This document shows positions 47,070 to 58,299 of a DNA stretch of 64,000 nucleotides, piece by piece. Under the pieces are notes generated by a model. That model saw nothing but the letters and a program-made list of their open reading frames with translations. It was not told the DNA's origin and made no database searches. Position 1 is the first letter of the stretch. Each line of letters starts with the position of its first letter. The stretch is taken from contig NC_085137.1 of assembly GCF_035046485.1 (NCBI RefSeq), positions 130,514,703-130,578,702 of the forward strand. The letters run 5' to 3'. Source of the stretch: Aedes albopictus (taxonomy: Eukaryota; Arthropoda; Insecta; Diptera; Culicidae). The position numbers and the translations under genes are program-made.

Positions 47070-47142
47070 CGCCCGGATAGGGACTTGAACCCTAGACCGT
47101 TGGATTAAAAGTCCAACGCTCTACCGACTGAGCTATCCGGGC
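47070..47142 (-). tRNA. tRNA-Lys: tRNA-Lys (anticodon UUU)
   Basis: The 73-nt minus-strand sequence folds as a full cloverleaf: acceptor stem GCCCGGA/TCCGGGC, D arm GCTC-AGTCGGTA-GAGC, anticodon stem TTGGA/TCCAA with loop CTTTTAA (anticodon TTT), T arm TAGGG-TTCAAGT-CCCTA and discriminator G. The internal promoter boxes are intact, and minus-strand TTTT runs within 15 bp of the 3' end can serve as pol III terminators. It lies in the 595-bp rl intron, antisense to rl. All stems pair, so it appears functional and not a SINE head. Confidence 0.97.
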
Positions 47143-47376
47143 TTCTTGTTGAATTGCTAGTAAACTAATCAACACATACCACCGATTGTGATCCACGTGT
47201 TTGTCTTAAGAAGTCATAATTTACTCTGATGATTATGAACAAACAGCTGCTTGAATGATTCAGACATTTGCACAAGAAATTCTAGCGTCGTTGTTGAAGC
47301 GATGTGTACCAAGCGGATTAGTATAGCACTTCCAGTAGTATAATTAATGTGTAATCGCCTTCCGTCGTCGCTCTGA

Positions 47377-47559
<183 letters not shown>

Positions 47560-47597
47560 TAGAATGCGATTGTTCAATTCTCATTTCCCCCCGGCAG

Positions 47598-47954
47598 GGC
47601 TACACCAAATCCATCGACATCTGGTCGGTGGGTTGCATACTGGCCGAGATGCTCAGCAACCGGCCCATCTTCCCCGGCAAGCACTACCTGGACCAGCTGA
47701 ACCACATCCTGGGCGTGCTGGGATCGCCCTCGCAGGAGGACCTGGAGTGCATCATCAACGAGAAGGCCCGCAGCTACCTGCAGTCGTTACCGTACAAGCC
47801 GAAGGTTCCGTGGTCCCGGTTGTTCCCCAACGCGGACTCCAATGCGCTGGACCTGCTCGGCAAGATGCTCACCTTCAACCCGCACAACCGGATTTCGGTC
47901 GAAGAGGCTCTGGCGCATCCGTACCTGGAGCAGTACTACGATCCCGCCGATGAG
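47598..47954 (+). CDS. rl: rolled/ERK MAP kinase, C-lobe exon
   Basis: A 119-codon exon, phase 0 at both ends, after a 65-bp intron and before donor GTGAGT at 47955. It covers [18 protein letters not shown], the MAPK insert region ([13 protein letters not shown]) and the C-lobe up to [15 protein letters not shown]. Codon use is strongly GC-biased at third positions. The final 40 or so residues of ERK, with the last part of the common docking region, were not found downstream; they may be in the 500-N gap or beyond the window. Confidence 0.97.
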
Positions 47955-50500
47955 GTGAGTGTGTGATTTGTTTTGGTTTGTTTTATATTAATTTTAATTA
48001 TTAATATTAATTGAGTAGAGGGTGGGTCAACGTTGTTCGGAAAAATTTACTATTGATCAGATTCAATGAGATCATAGTTCTTCAGATGCCTTTTGTGGTC
48101 TCAAACAACTGTGCAAAATTTGGACATGATTGGTTTAGCCTACATTTTGCGCATCGCTATTGAAGTTTGTATGGGATTTTTCATGGAAAAAACATACTTT
48201 TTCGTATTAGGCTTGAAAATTGGTCAAAATTGTCCTATGCCATGTAACTGCTAATGTAAAAGTATAGCTCAGGATATGTAGAAAAACTTTGTCGAAAACC
48301 GCAAAGCGATCCGATGCATGTACTAAAAGATATTCTTTTGGTAGTTCTGGCTAAAAGTCAAGACTTTATTATTGTTGTTATTTCTTTACATGTTGAAAGT
48401 TAAGCACACTCGAGGGATCAGTAGGTTATAACTTTTGTCACAAGACTAGGATCGCTTTGCGGTATTCGGTAAAGTTTTTCAAGACATCTGGAGCTATTCT
48501 TTAACATAATCGGTTACATATTTTCAGAATAATTTTATTCTTTCATAAGGAAATGCAAAAAAAGCATGTTTTTCCATATGAAATCTCATTAAAATACTTG
48601 ATCTGAAAAAAAAAAACAACGACCTGTATGACCCTCCGAATAAAAAATACAGTAGAAAAACCGAACGTTGTAGTGTAAAAGTACTATTTAGAACCATATT
48701 TTTACAATAAACACCACTGTAAAAATAAAAATACAAAAACAATAAGATGGAATGTGGACACCATACACTGAATTGTAAATAAGATATTAACAATATATTG
48801 TACAGGTTGTTAAGTATCGTAACAATACAAAAAAATATTTTCTCCATATATATATATATTTTTGCAGAACCATACATTTTATTGTAAATGAATTGTTCTA
48901 AATGCTGATATGTGGGTTTTAATATACCGTACATTGTATGGTACATGTATGGTTTCAAACAACATAATGTACCGTAAATATATTGTTTTTAATTTTATTT
49001 TCACTACTGACTATACATTTAATCAAATGGTTTTGGAATGGTTCTCGTTTGTTATGTTGTATTGTTTTACATTACATAAACCATATAATGTTATATTATC
49101 TCGTCATGTTCCTCCTGTTAATGGCATCTTAGGCTTTCTAGCCAAGCTAACCTGAAAATAATGTTAAATAAAACTATCTTTGATAGTGCTTACTAGAACC
49201 TATCCAGTTCAACATTATTAGAATGCGCTATGGGAATTCTCCAGAGCGTCTTGGACAATCCTAAGATCGCCCACGTCTAAGTCTAAGTAGCCTCTGATTG
49301 TATTAACAGTTGAAGCTTAGGCTCCCATGCTCCACCAGCCAGATAACCAGGTTTTGCAAACTAAGCGTTATTGTGGCAACACTTTGAGCGGCATGACGGA
49401 ACTATGCCGAGCGCGCTAAGTGTTGTTAGACCACTAATGTAGTTGCATGAAGTGGGTGACGAGGTACATAAGCATCATTACAGCTTGCTTAACCGTTATT
49501 GCAATATTGAGGGTCCAGTTTGACTAAACTTTGAAATATATAACAACTCATGAGAAAACTGTCAAGTTCGATTCAAATATTAGTTAGGTTAAAAAGTGAA
49601 CACGCAGACCAATCTATATTAGAAGCCATTATAGTGTCCAGTTTAGTCCATATGTTAAAGATGGCTCTACGTCAAAGATATATTTCGCCAATCGCATGTG
49701 ATTCGGTTGTGGTCGAAGGTAAGTTCACATGAGAGAAGGAGAGAAAACTCCCCTAAATGCAAATACAGAAAGAATAGTGTAGAACTCATCCACTGATTTA
49801 CGGTAATCTGACCTGCGTCTTTCCAGGTCGACCTACATTCGTATTCTTCTCATCGCACTCTACATACCTAGCCCACCATATCTCTTGGATCTTACCACTT
49901 ATTTAAACATTTTATTGACTTTAAATAGATGTTTCAACTTATTCACTTTTTTCTCTTTCATTTCCTTTGCATAAAAAAAGTCACGAACATCAACAAAACA
50001 AAGCACGGAATAAATCTAAAACTGAATAAATAATTAAAAATGCACGGAAAAATAATATTTCGGAAAAGTGAATGGTTCAAACGTAAGAAAAACAGTATAA
50101 TATATTGTTACATAAAGATCGGATGTAAATGTATAGTAGCTACAATGTGCACAGCTTTTCATTACAATACACTTTATTGTAGCTGGTTCACTGTATGGTG
50201 CATGAATGGTTTCACCAAACTTCCTGTGGTTAGTTTTTACCCGGGCCACGCTAGGGTACATCTACACGGGATATCCCGAAAAAAAAGGAATCAAACCTAA
50301 ATCAAATTCGGGTCTAACCTGCTTCCCGCATAAAATTGTACTATACAATAACTATACTGGATGCAATTTTCTAATTATTCGTGTAGACATAAACTTGACT
50401 TTAAATCGGTGATGCAATGAATCATATTGTTATCATTTATAGAGTTTTAATTATGGAATAAATACTTTGTGAAGTATCGTTACAATTGAAAAAATGCCAT
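47955..50500. other. rl intron or downstream DNA with foldback repeats
   Basis: No exon recognised. 48010 to about 48610 is a weak inverted repeat (ACTTTGTCGAAAACCGCAAAG against CTTTGCGGTATTCGGTAAAG). 48640-49030 and 50070-50490 are AT-rich with many ACAAT/ATTGT and GTACATTGTATGGTAC palindromic words, likely MITE material. A missing last rl exon was searched for by eye without success. Confidence 0.5.
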
Positions 50501-51000
50501 NNNNNNNNNNNNNNNNNNNNNNNNNNNNNNNNNNNNNNNNNNNNNNNNNNNNNNNNNNNNNNNNNNNNNNNNNNNNNNNNNNNNNNNNNNNNNNNNNNNN
50601 NNNNNNNNNNNNNNNNNNNNNNNNNNNNNNNNNNNNNNNNNNNNNNNNNNNNNNNNNNNNNNNNNNNNNNNNNNNNNNNNNNNNNNNNNNNNNNNNNNNN
50701 NNNNNNNNNNNNNNNNNNNNNNNNNNNNNNNNNNNNNNNNNNNNNNNNNNNNNNNNNNNNNNNNNNNNNNNNNNNNNNNNNNNNNNNNNNNNNNNNNNNN
50801 NNNNNNNNNNNNNNNNNNNNNNNNNNNNNNNNNNNNNNNNNNNNNNNNNNNNNNNNNNNNNNNNNNNNNNNNNNNNNNNNNNNNNNNNNNNNNNNNNNNN
50901 NNNNNNNNNNNNNNNNNNNNNNNNNNNNNNNNNNNNNNNNNNNNNNNNNNNNNNNNNNNNNNNNNNNNNNNNNNNNNNNNNNNNNNNNNNNNNNNNNNNN
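50501..51000. other. Assembly gap, 500 N
   Basis: Exactly 500 undetermined bases, a conventional placeholder, so the true size is unknown. The left flank is AT-rich intron and the right flank is type I minisatellite. The left end of the hAT-type element ending at 52672 and possibly an rl exon may be hidden here. Confidence 0.99.
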
Positions 51001-52385
51001 AGAATTCCTCAAGGGATTCCTTCAGAAATTTCTCCATGATTCCAATGGGAATTTCTACATGGATTCCTCTTCAAATTCTTGCAGAGATTCGTCCGGGAAT
51101 CCTGTAGCAATTTCCCTACAGATTTCTCTAGGAATTCCTCCGGAGATCCTCACAGATCCTCTTAAGATACCTCCTGCTCCAGTAGTTCTTCAAGGAAATC
51201 CTCCAAGAATTCCACCACAGACTTCTCTAAGGATTCCTTCAGGGATTCCCCATGGAATGTATACAGGGATTCTTCTAGAAATTACTCTAGAGATTTCTCA
51301 AAGAAATCCTCCAGAGATTTCTCCAGGAATTCCTACACGCATGTCTCCAGGAATTTCTCTAGTGGTTCCTCCAGGCATTCCTTCAGGAATTCTTCTTGGC
51401 ATTGCATCCCTCTAAGAATTCCTTTAGGAATACCTCCAGAATACATACGGCAATTTCTCCAGAAATTTATCCAAAAAATCCTCCAGAGATTCCTTCAGAA
51501 ATGCCCGCAGGAATTCCTCTCGGAATTTATTCAGGAAATGTTCCAGGGATTCCTCCAAGCATTCCTACTGAATTTCATCCAGACATTTCTCCTGGGACTC
51601 CTCCGGGAATTCCACCAAGAGTTTCTCCAGGGATTACCCCAGGTATTTCTCCAGGAATTCCTCTAGGAATTCCTTAAAGAATTCTTCCTTCAGGAATTCC
51701 TTCGGATATTTTTTACAACAATTCCTCCAGGAATTTCTCCACGGAATCCTCCATGGATTCCTTCGAAAATTCTTTCAGGGGTTTATATAGGAATTCCCTT
51801 GGGAATCCCTCTAGGAATTTTCCAGGGATTCCTCCGGGATTTCTTCCAGGGTTTCCTCCAGGAATTCCTCTCGGACCTCCTCTAGGTATTTCTCTTGGAA
51901 TTCCTGCAAGAATTCCTCCAGAAATAGTTCTCGGGGAATTCCTCTAGAAATTTCTCCAGATTCATTCAGGGATTTCTTCAAGAATTCCTCTAGGGAATTC
52001 TTCAGGAGTTCCACCTGGGATTCCACCAGGAATATGCCCAAAAGATCTTCCAGGCATTGCCAAAAAGTCCTCCAGGAGTTTTTCCAAGATTTTTTTCCAG
52101 AAGTTTCTCTAAGGATTCTTCCAGGAATTCCTCAAGTTGTTTCTTCTCCAGGAATTCCTCCCAAATTTCCACCAGAGATTCCTCCAGGAGTTCATCCAGG
52201 GATTCCTTCAAGATTTCTTCCAGAATATGCTCCTGGGATTCATCCAAGAATTTGTCCTGGGAGTCCTCTATAAAATTTTCCTGGAATTCCTCCAGGTATT
52301 CCCTCAGGGTTTCCTTTAGGTATTCCTGCAGGGACTCATCCAGAAATTTCTTAAAGAATTCCTGCACGGATTCATCCAATTATTA
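51001..52385. repeat. Type I minisatellite after the gap
   Basis: Same GGAATTCCTCCAGGGATTCC-like 12/24-bp units and strand as at 1, 31560 and 41527. It is directly followed by the right subterminal part of a hAT-type element. Confidence 0.9.
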
Positions 52386-52399
52386 ATATTATTTCTTTA

Positions 52400-52672
52400 T
52401 CATAAAAATTTTCATCTCTTCGATTCATCCAAGAATTTCTCCACACAATTCCTTATGTACAATCTCTATTTTTGATATATAATAAATCATCCCATGAACT
52501 TGTACTCCATGCTGCAAACGGATCATTTTATGGTTTGGCAATATTTTATAATATCGAATCGATGTGAAAACATCGATTCAACGCATTCGATTAAATCGGT
52601 GAATCAATTCTGCTGGTCCGATTGGAATTGATTCACAAAAACCGATGTCACAGCCAATCTTGCCCAATGCTA
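52400..52672. mobile_element. Right end of a hAT-type element
   Basis: The 3' 170 bp closely match 14010-14145: GCAATATTTTATAATA, ATCGGTGAATC, then CACAGCC and the terminal inverse of TAGCATTGGGCAAG. Its left end lies in or before the gap. If the family's 8-bp duplication holds, GGCTGCAG (52673-52680) should precede the left end. Its cargo array differs from that of 10487-14145. Confidence 0.8.
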
Positions 52673-52682
52673 GGCTGCAGGG

Positions 52683-53320
52683 GCGCTTTAGGGAGCATCA
52701 GGATGTCTCAGGGGTGATTAATGGTCTTTCAGGAGTTACCTGGAGATCTCAGGGGCATTTCAGGAGGTCTTAGGGAGCTTCATGAAGTCTCTGAAGACCT
52801 TCAGAGGGTCTCTGTGCTGTTCATGGAGTACCACGAGCGGTTCAGTGGTTCTTAGAAGCTTTTCAGGAAGTTCTTCTTCTTCTGTGTGGATCTACGTTCC
52901 CTCTGAAACTTGGCCAGCCACACTTCAACTTTGTGTTCTCTTAGCACTTCCACAGTTACTTATTGAAGGACTTTCTTTGCTTGCCATTCCATTAATTTGT
53001 ATATCGTGAGGCAAGTACAATGAAACGCTATGCCCAGGAAGTCTAAAAAAACCTGTCCGGAACGGGAATCAATTACGCTGTCTCCGGATTGGCTATTCTA
53101 AGCTTTGTCCACAAGGCCAACTGGAGACACTGGGAGTCTCAAGGGCGTTCAAGAGGGTCTAAAGTGTGTTACAGGGGGTCTTAGGGGCGTTTCAGAGCGG
53201 TACATGGAGGTCTCTGGAGCGTTTCACGGGGTTCTGTGCGGGTACCAGGGGATCCCAAGGGGTTTCAGGAAGGTTCCAAGGAGTCTAAGAGGCGCTTCGG
53301 CCATGACTTTTATAAGCATA
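52683..53320. repeat. GGGGCGTTTCAGG minisatellite, first block
   Basis: Irregular units of about 20 bp around TCAGGGGCGTTTCAGGAGG, interrupted by a SINE. This is the reverse-strand counterpart of the GAAACGCC repeat at 22520-23290. Confidence 0.7.
52870..53134 (-). mobile_element. Second copy of the 5539-5806 SINE, minus orientation
   Basis: The same order of sequence as at 5539-5806, starting with CTTCTTCTT at left and ending in a tRNA-like head with CTAAC/CCAACTGGAGAC at right. The B box is damaged (GGGAATCAATTACG), so it is probably inactive. It is inserted in a minisatellite. Confidence 0.8.
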
Positions 53321-53390
53321 ATTTGTTACATCACATAATACTTGCGATTTTGTGTCTTGGTTTATTGGTGGGTAAATGTCGTAGATCTAC

Positions 53391-53613
53391 ACACTTAGTT
53401 GAGTTCGGCTAATTTTCATTCTTTTGCCGAGATCCGCACAGCCGAGCGCTCGGCAATCGCAATTTAACTGAGATATCAGCAAAAAATCAAGTTTATTCAT
53501 AGCAGCACCCGTCGGTGCCGCTATCATCAAACATCAAACGTTAAGCGTTTAGCCGAGATTTCAGCCAATGAACTTGAACCGAGATCCGCACAACCTCGGA
53601 TTCTGTTTTAAGT
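53391..53613. mobile_element. TA-flanked MITE with CACACTTA ends
   Basis: It begins CACACTTAGTTGAG and ends TTTTAAGTGTG, with TA on each side. Internal GCCGAGATCCGCACA words occur on both sides of the centre. About 220 bp, non-coding. Confidence 0.6.
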
Positions 53614-53799
53614 GTGTACCACGACCGTTACTAAATTCTCGTTTTTCAATTTTACCCCCAAAACCACTATTTTGTTACACAAATATGTAGTACACCAAAA
53701 CCTCCATTTAGGTAAAGAGTCGGGGATACCTAAATAGAGTTTTTTTTCCTAAATGGATTTGAAGATTCCAAAGAAGTTTAAGAAGGGCGAGTGACCTGG

Positions 53800-54200
53800 A
53801 GATTTAAAAGGAGCTATGCGGGGTTTTAGAGGGATTTCATGGCAGTTTCAAGAGGAAGGGGGTGTCAGAGGCGTTGCAGCGGTGGGGAGGAGCTTCAGGG
53901 GTATTTTCGGGGAGTTTCGAAGGGTCTCAGTTGCGTTACATGGGATCCGATGGAGTTTTAAGGAGATTTCGAGCTCATTTCAGAAAGCTTCAGACGATTT
54001 TTGGCAAGTTTCAGAGGTGTTACTCAGGCGTAACGCATTTTTGGGGGTTTATGAAGGTAGCAGGTGCGTTACATGGTGTCCGAGGGTGTTTTAGGAATCT
54101 CCAGAGGATTTTTGACGGGTTTCAGAGGCAGGCGTTTTCTAAGGTTTCGGAGGGTCTCAGGGGTGCTGCAGGGGATTTTGAGAGGGGTTGAGGGGGCCTA
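53800..54200 (-). repeat. Diverged, inverted copies of the 136-bp satellite
   Basis: GCGTTACATGG words at about 53932 and 54069 are 137 bp apart, and the text between matches the reverse complement of the 62280-64000 unit (AAGCTTCAGA, ATTTTTGGC, GGCGTAACGC). One to two old units in opposite orientation to the main array. Confidence 0.7.
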
Positions 54201-54387
54201 CAATTTCTGAAAATACAAAGTTTCATGAGGCTGTGTAAGCATGGCTTTGATTCAATCATTTAAGCACACAAGTTATGCATGTAGATTCGATGACTTATGC
54301 TCAAGAAAAATCGTAAGAAACCTTAAACGGTCCCAAACCAACCCTATCACCCTCATTGCTTCCCCCTGAGCACGTCCTGAACTTACC

Positions 54388-55657
54388 TCAACTCCACTTG
54401 CAATTTAATTCCCTTAAGGGCAAGGTATTTGGAGTACATTGCTCAAAATTTCTAGAGCACCGTTTTTTAGAACCGTTGAACGGGTTTGGATTAAAGTGCA
54501 TCACGCTGTTGACAACCACTGAACAATTAGGTTCAGGTCTGTTTTCTGTTTTTTGCACATGTAGCAAGTAGAGTTGGCGATGGTAGCTCTTGTACGTATT
54601 ACTTTCCTCAACAAAAGCACGATTGTTGCTGGAATTTTGATTGTATTTATATCTACGAAGCGATTTAGCGCGTTCTCGTTTCAAATCTTGTAGCAGACGG
54701 TTAGACCAAGGGGAGTTCAATGAGGCTCGTTGCACAGGAACATGCACTTGGAAAAGCATCCTCATTGTGTTTACTAGGAATTCCACAGCCTCATCGACGT
54801 CTGGCGCATCGTATAATGGTGACCAATCAATCAGCTGGAGAGAACGATCAAACGAGCTGAAGTCAGTTTTCTGAAAGTTGAGGTGATTGTTTTCAACCAG
54901 GTTCACAAAGGTAATAGGGACAGGATACTTGAGAGTAACGAGCAAAGCAGGATGAAAGTCATCAGGTTCAACTAGTGCTTCTAAGGCTTCTCGGTCACGA
55001 CGCAATCCGGAACAGCCCTGTCGTTAACAAATACAAGGTCTAGTAAACGAGTCCTGGAACTCGTTATGGCATTCATTTGCTTCATATCGACTAGAGACAT
55101 TCCTTCAAAGAGAGTTGAACTAGAACTGAAGATCGTCGGGGTACATATGCAGCTCTGCACTCCTCTTCCAGTTGAGAAATGGTTGGTTGAAGTCTCCGAA
55201 CAGCATATGGAAATCGTGCGGACCAAGAGAGTCCACAATGGCACTCACAGAATCAATGTGTTTGTTTATACATTCGACATCGGCAGATATTTCGACCAGA
55301 AGCAGCAATGCAAACCCAAAGTTGCTCGATTTCTTCTCTGATTTGCTGGCGCCACTCATGAGCACTCAGTCTGCGAGCGACTGAAATAAGCACTCCGCCT
55401 CCCCCCTCCTTATTTGAAGTTGCTGCATTTTGATCCACACGATACACATTGTACAAGTCTCCGAATAGCTGAGAAGATACAATCTGTTCAGCCTCCGCTG
55501 TAGCCATAAAGAAATCGTCGATCTTCGTGCGAAGACCTCTCACGTTTTGATAAAAAATACTAACTCCGTCAAGATTCCCGTCGGTTGTGGTTACAGATAT
55601 ATCATCAGGTGACGTATTCATAAGAATCCGAGCAATTCTAAAATTTCCGAATGTCAT
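54388..55657 (-). pseudogene. APE-type LINE ORF2 fragment (Jockey/I-like group)
   Basis: Minus-strand frames in order: 55657-55253 starts the endonuclease (GVSIFYQNVRGLRTKIDDFF, later GGGGVLISV); 55244-54981 continues with RTRLLDLVFVNDRAV; 55005-54388 is the endonuclease-to-RT linker with WSNRLLQDLKRERAKSLRRY. Frameshifts separate the pieces, several endonuclease codons are missing, and no RT domain follows. The fragment ends inside ordinary intergenic sequence. Clade assignment is tentative. Confidence 0.7.
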
Positions 55658-55710
55658 TCATATTTCATGAGTTCCTTCGAACCTTGCTTTGCCTATGGAA
55701 CTAGGCTCAG

Positions 55711-55979
55711 TGTACCAGTTATGGCTATAGTACCTCAAATTGGCTATAGTTGATTTTCAACCTTTAACGTGGAAAAACAACATGAATTATTGTGTGAATA
55801 CAAGATTACACACACAAAAGATGATTGCAATCATTCAAACTTCACCATTTTCCTTATAATTTCGGCTTCCTTGCACCCTATTTCGCCATAGTGTACCAGT
55901 TATGGCTAACCCCATAAGGAATGCATGCAAATAGTGCGAAGTGGAACCGAAATAAGAAAATGTGTCCATAACTGGTACA
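55711..55979. mobile_element. 269-bp element with TGTACCAGTTATGG ends
   Basis: TGTACCAGTTATGG at left and CCATAACTGGTACA at right form 14-bp inverted ends. A second direct TGTACCAGTTATGGCTA lies inside (about 55892). Similar to the ends of 10048-14631. Confidence 0.6.
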
Positions 55980-55984
55980 GGGTT

Positions 55985-56640
55985 CCTACTAGGTGGTCTC
56001 AGATGCGCTTCAGGGGAGTCTCAGGGGCGTTTTAGATGATACCAGCAGGTTTCAGGGGCTTTCACAGGTGTTTCAGGCTGAACCCCCTCCCGGATCCCAG
56101 GAAGGCTTCATGGGGTCTCAGAGGCCCTTCGTGGGTTTTTAGTTGAATCGCAGAGAAGTGTTCTGGGTCCTAGGGGGTTTCATGGAGGTACCTGGAGGTC
56201 TCAGGGGTATTCCAGGGGTCTCTAGGGCGTTTTAGGGGGTTTCAGAGGTGTTTCAGGGGCTTCATGAGGGTGTCAGGAGCGTTTTACGAAGCTTCAGGTG
56301 GTTTCAGTTAATAGGGTCTTAGCAAACCAGGAGGAGTCATTTAAAATGCCCCAGAAACACCTTATCATCTTTGTAAGGTTCCCGAAACTACCTGAAACGA
56401 GCCTGAAAACCTCTTGAAGCGCCTTCGAAGTGCCTCGAAACGCCCCTGAATAATCCATTATCCCATTTGAACGCCCTTGAGAATCTCTATATCAGTGTCA
56501 AATGTCACTGAAATACCTCGGAACACCTTGACAAGGTTCCATAAACCACCGCTCTTGATAACCCTTTGAAGCGTCCCTAAAATGCTATCAAACGCCGTTT
56601 TCGGACACTCTGTAAACTTCCTGAAAACTACCTTTGGTCC
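55985..56640. repeat. GGGGCGTTTCAGG minisatellite, second block, with strand switch
   Basis: Units around TCAGGGGCGTTTTAGG up to about 56310 give way to CCTGAAACGCC-type units on the same strand up to 56640. The array thus changes orientation near 56330, making a large imperfect inverted repeat. Confidence 0.7.
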
Positions 56641-56909
56641 CATATCGAATGTCTATCCCACCGGAGCACGTGGATTTTTTTACATAATCCAAATCTCAAT
56701 TTGTTCATCAAACACGTGTTTCTGTCGCGCGTATGAATGTCAGAGCAATCAAACGTTGTAATTTTCACTTGGCTTAATTAGCCTAAGTAAACATTAAGAA
56801 ATTGATATTCGATAGACTAGAATTAGCATTTTATTTCTATGGGGAATTACCTACATTTAGGTATAATTTACGATTTAATGTATGATTTACGACAATGCTT
56901 TAATTACAG

Positions 56910-57335
56910 GAAACCTGGACCGACACGCACCAAGAACGATTGGACCTACAACGAGCCCGCGTTCTAGAAGTGAACCGACACCTGATGACCTTAGCCGAAA
57001 GTTGGGAACGTGGAGGCTTCCCAATGCACATGAACCTTGCCCTTCGACCGGCGGGAGCCATGTCCTACCACCACCCAACGCAGCAGCAACAACGAGCACA
57101 ACAAACTCAACAAAGTGCGATCAATGCATCCGGTGCCCCTGGAAACCAACAGACCGAGATGGTCAACCGACTGAAGCAGCAAAACGTTCAACTCTCCGAG
57201 GAAGTTAACCAGAAGAACGAGAAGCTTTCGCTTCTAGAACGGGAGAAATCCTCGCTGATACGGGAGCTGTTACAGCTGCAGCGGGCCACCCGAGCCAGTA
57301 GCATGACATCGAACACCGAGGAGTTGGTGTTTTGA
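56910..57335 (+). CDS. Terminal exon of a coiled-coil protein, SAPCD2-like
   Basis: Acceptor TTACAG at 56904-56909, then 141 codons in phase 0 to a TGA at 57333-57335. The peptide starts ETWTDTHQERLDLQRARV, has a Gln-rich low-complexity middle (YHHPTQQQQRAQQTQQ) and ends with a heptad coiled coil, LKQQNVQLSEEVNQKNEKL to LLEREKSSLIRELL, then EELVF. The coiled coil resembles by eye the C terminus of suppressor APC domain-containing protein 2. No other exon of such a gene was recognised in the window. It is on the rl strand, 9 kb after the last rl exon found, and could belong to a neighbouring or overlapping gene. Confidence 0.6.
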   Translation, partial: ETWTDTHQERLDLQRARVLEVNRHLMTLAESWERGGFPMHMNLALRPAGAMSYHHPTQQQQRAQQTQQSAINASGAPGNQQTEMVNRLKQQNVQLSEEVNQKNEKLSLLEREKSSLIRELLQLQRATRASSMTSNTEELVF

Positions 57336-57860
57336 TAGGACGGCCATTACAGATTTCTTCATGCTTTCCCCAGTTACAACAATCGCGCTAGTCAAAAGTT
57401 AGCAGATTTCCAAACAACAATTTGAAAAAAAAAAATATCTGAGTTACGTCTCCTCGAGGATGTGTAATGGATATAGATAAGTGGGTAAGAAGCACAACTA
57501 TTTCAATGTGATGATTTAAGGTGTTATTTGTGTCGAAATTTTTTCAATCGTTTTTAAATTGTTTTGAGAGTAAATAATTTTTTAATGTAATTATTAATTA
57601 TTGTTTTGCTGGAAATAATATCACATCGCCTAGGTTACTATTACTATTTCTCCAAGCCACGAATTAGATGAACAGTGAACACCTACGCTGTGCTCTACGC
57701 CTCTACGCCATCAGGCGTCCAAGATGGTCGGCTTTGGGGCATAACCCCGATTTCCATCACCCCGAATGACCCATTACCTTGAATGTTTTATCCGTTGTCC
57801 TATCTGGAAACCCGCTCTGGGTAATTACCGGAGCACCTAGTGGTTGGATATATTTTCAAC
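57336..57860. other. 3' UTR and downstream of the coiled-coil exon
   Basis: The first 250 bp after the stop are AT-rich and probably 3' UTR, without an unambiguous AATAAA. From about 57660 a GC-richer stretch with CCCCGAATGACCCATT words resembles edges of the GGCCAAATGACCC family. Confidence 0.4.
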
Positions 57861-57869
57861 AAAGATTTT

Positions 57870-58110
57870 CCTTTTTTGTGCATATGATGCTCTTACTGGC
57901 CTGACTACTGAGGAACTTTTTGGCATTCCAACTGCTAATCATCAAATTGTTTCCTTCTTCCAAACATAGACTACTCTTTCTCATTATTCTTTTAAGAAAT
58001 TAGTTAGCGTAGCAACTGAAATTTTCATCAAAGATTTTTCCTTATTTTAATCATAGGCTATTCTTTAAGTTGTACTGTCATACAGAATAGCAACATGACC
58101 ACTAGTTAAT
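57870..58110 (+). mobile_element. Third core copy of the GGCC-ended family
   Basis: GAGGAACTTTTTGGCATTCCAAC, ATCAAAGATTTTTCCTT and TAATCATAGGCTATTCTTT segments follow in the same order as in 20370-20560. The GGCCAAA minisatellite ends are missing or eroded here. Confidence 0.65.
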
Positions 58111-58204
58111 TACTCTGCTTATTCATTATTATTCTTTGGTCATATCGTCCCCTTAATGCTAGAACTAGGTAACTCGTTTTCAGATGTATACATAGGTATA
58201 AGAC

Positions 58205-58286
58205 CGTTCGCAATGCTGTTTTATTTTGTATGACGAGTTTTAAAATTTTTAAAACTCGCCATATAAAATAAAACAGCATTGCGAAC
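58205..58286. repeat. Short hairpin, about 40-bp arms
   Basis: GTTCGCAATGCTGTTTTATT is matched inversely with two or three differences around a central TTTAAAATTTTTAAA. It is separate from the larger inverted repeat to its right. Confidence 0.85.
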
Positions 58287-58299
58287 CGCCTAAGTGTGG

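Noticed and set aside
47564..47953. 129-codon frame overlapping the rl C-lobe exon
   Set aside because: It is the wrong frame of a GC-rich exon; the ERK frame is 47598-47954.
54388..55657. Host gene with an endonuclease/exonuclease fold
   Set aside because: It has frameshifts, missing endonuclease codons and LINE-type motif order (YQNVRGLRTK, DLVFVND), so it is a dead retroelement.
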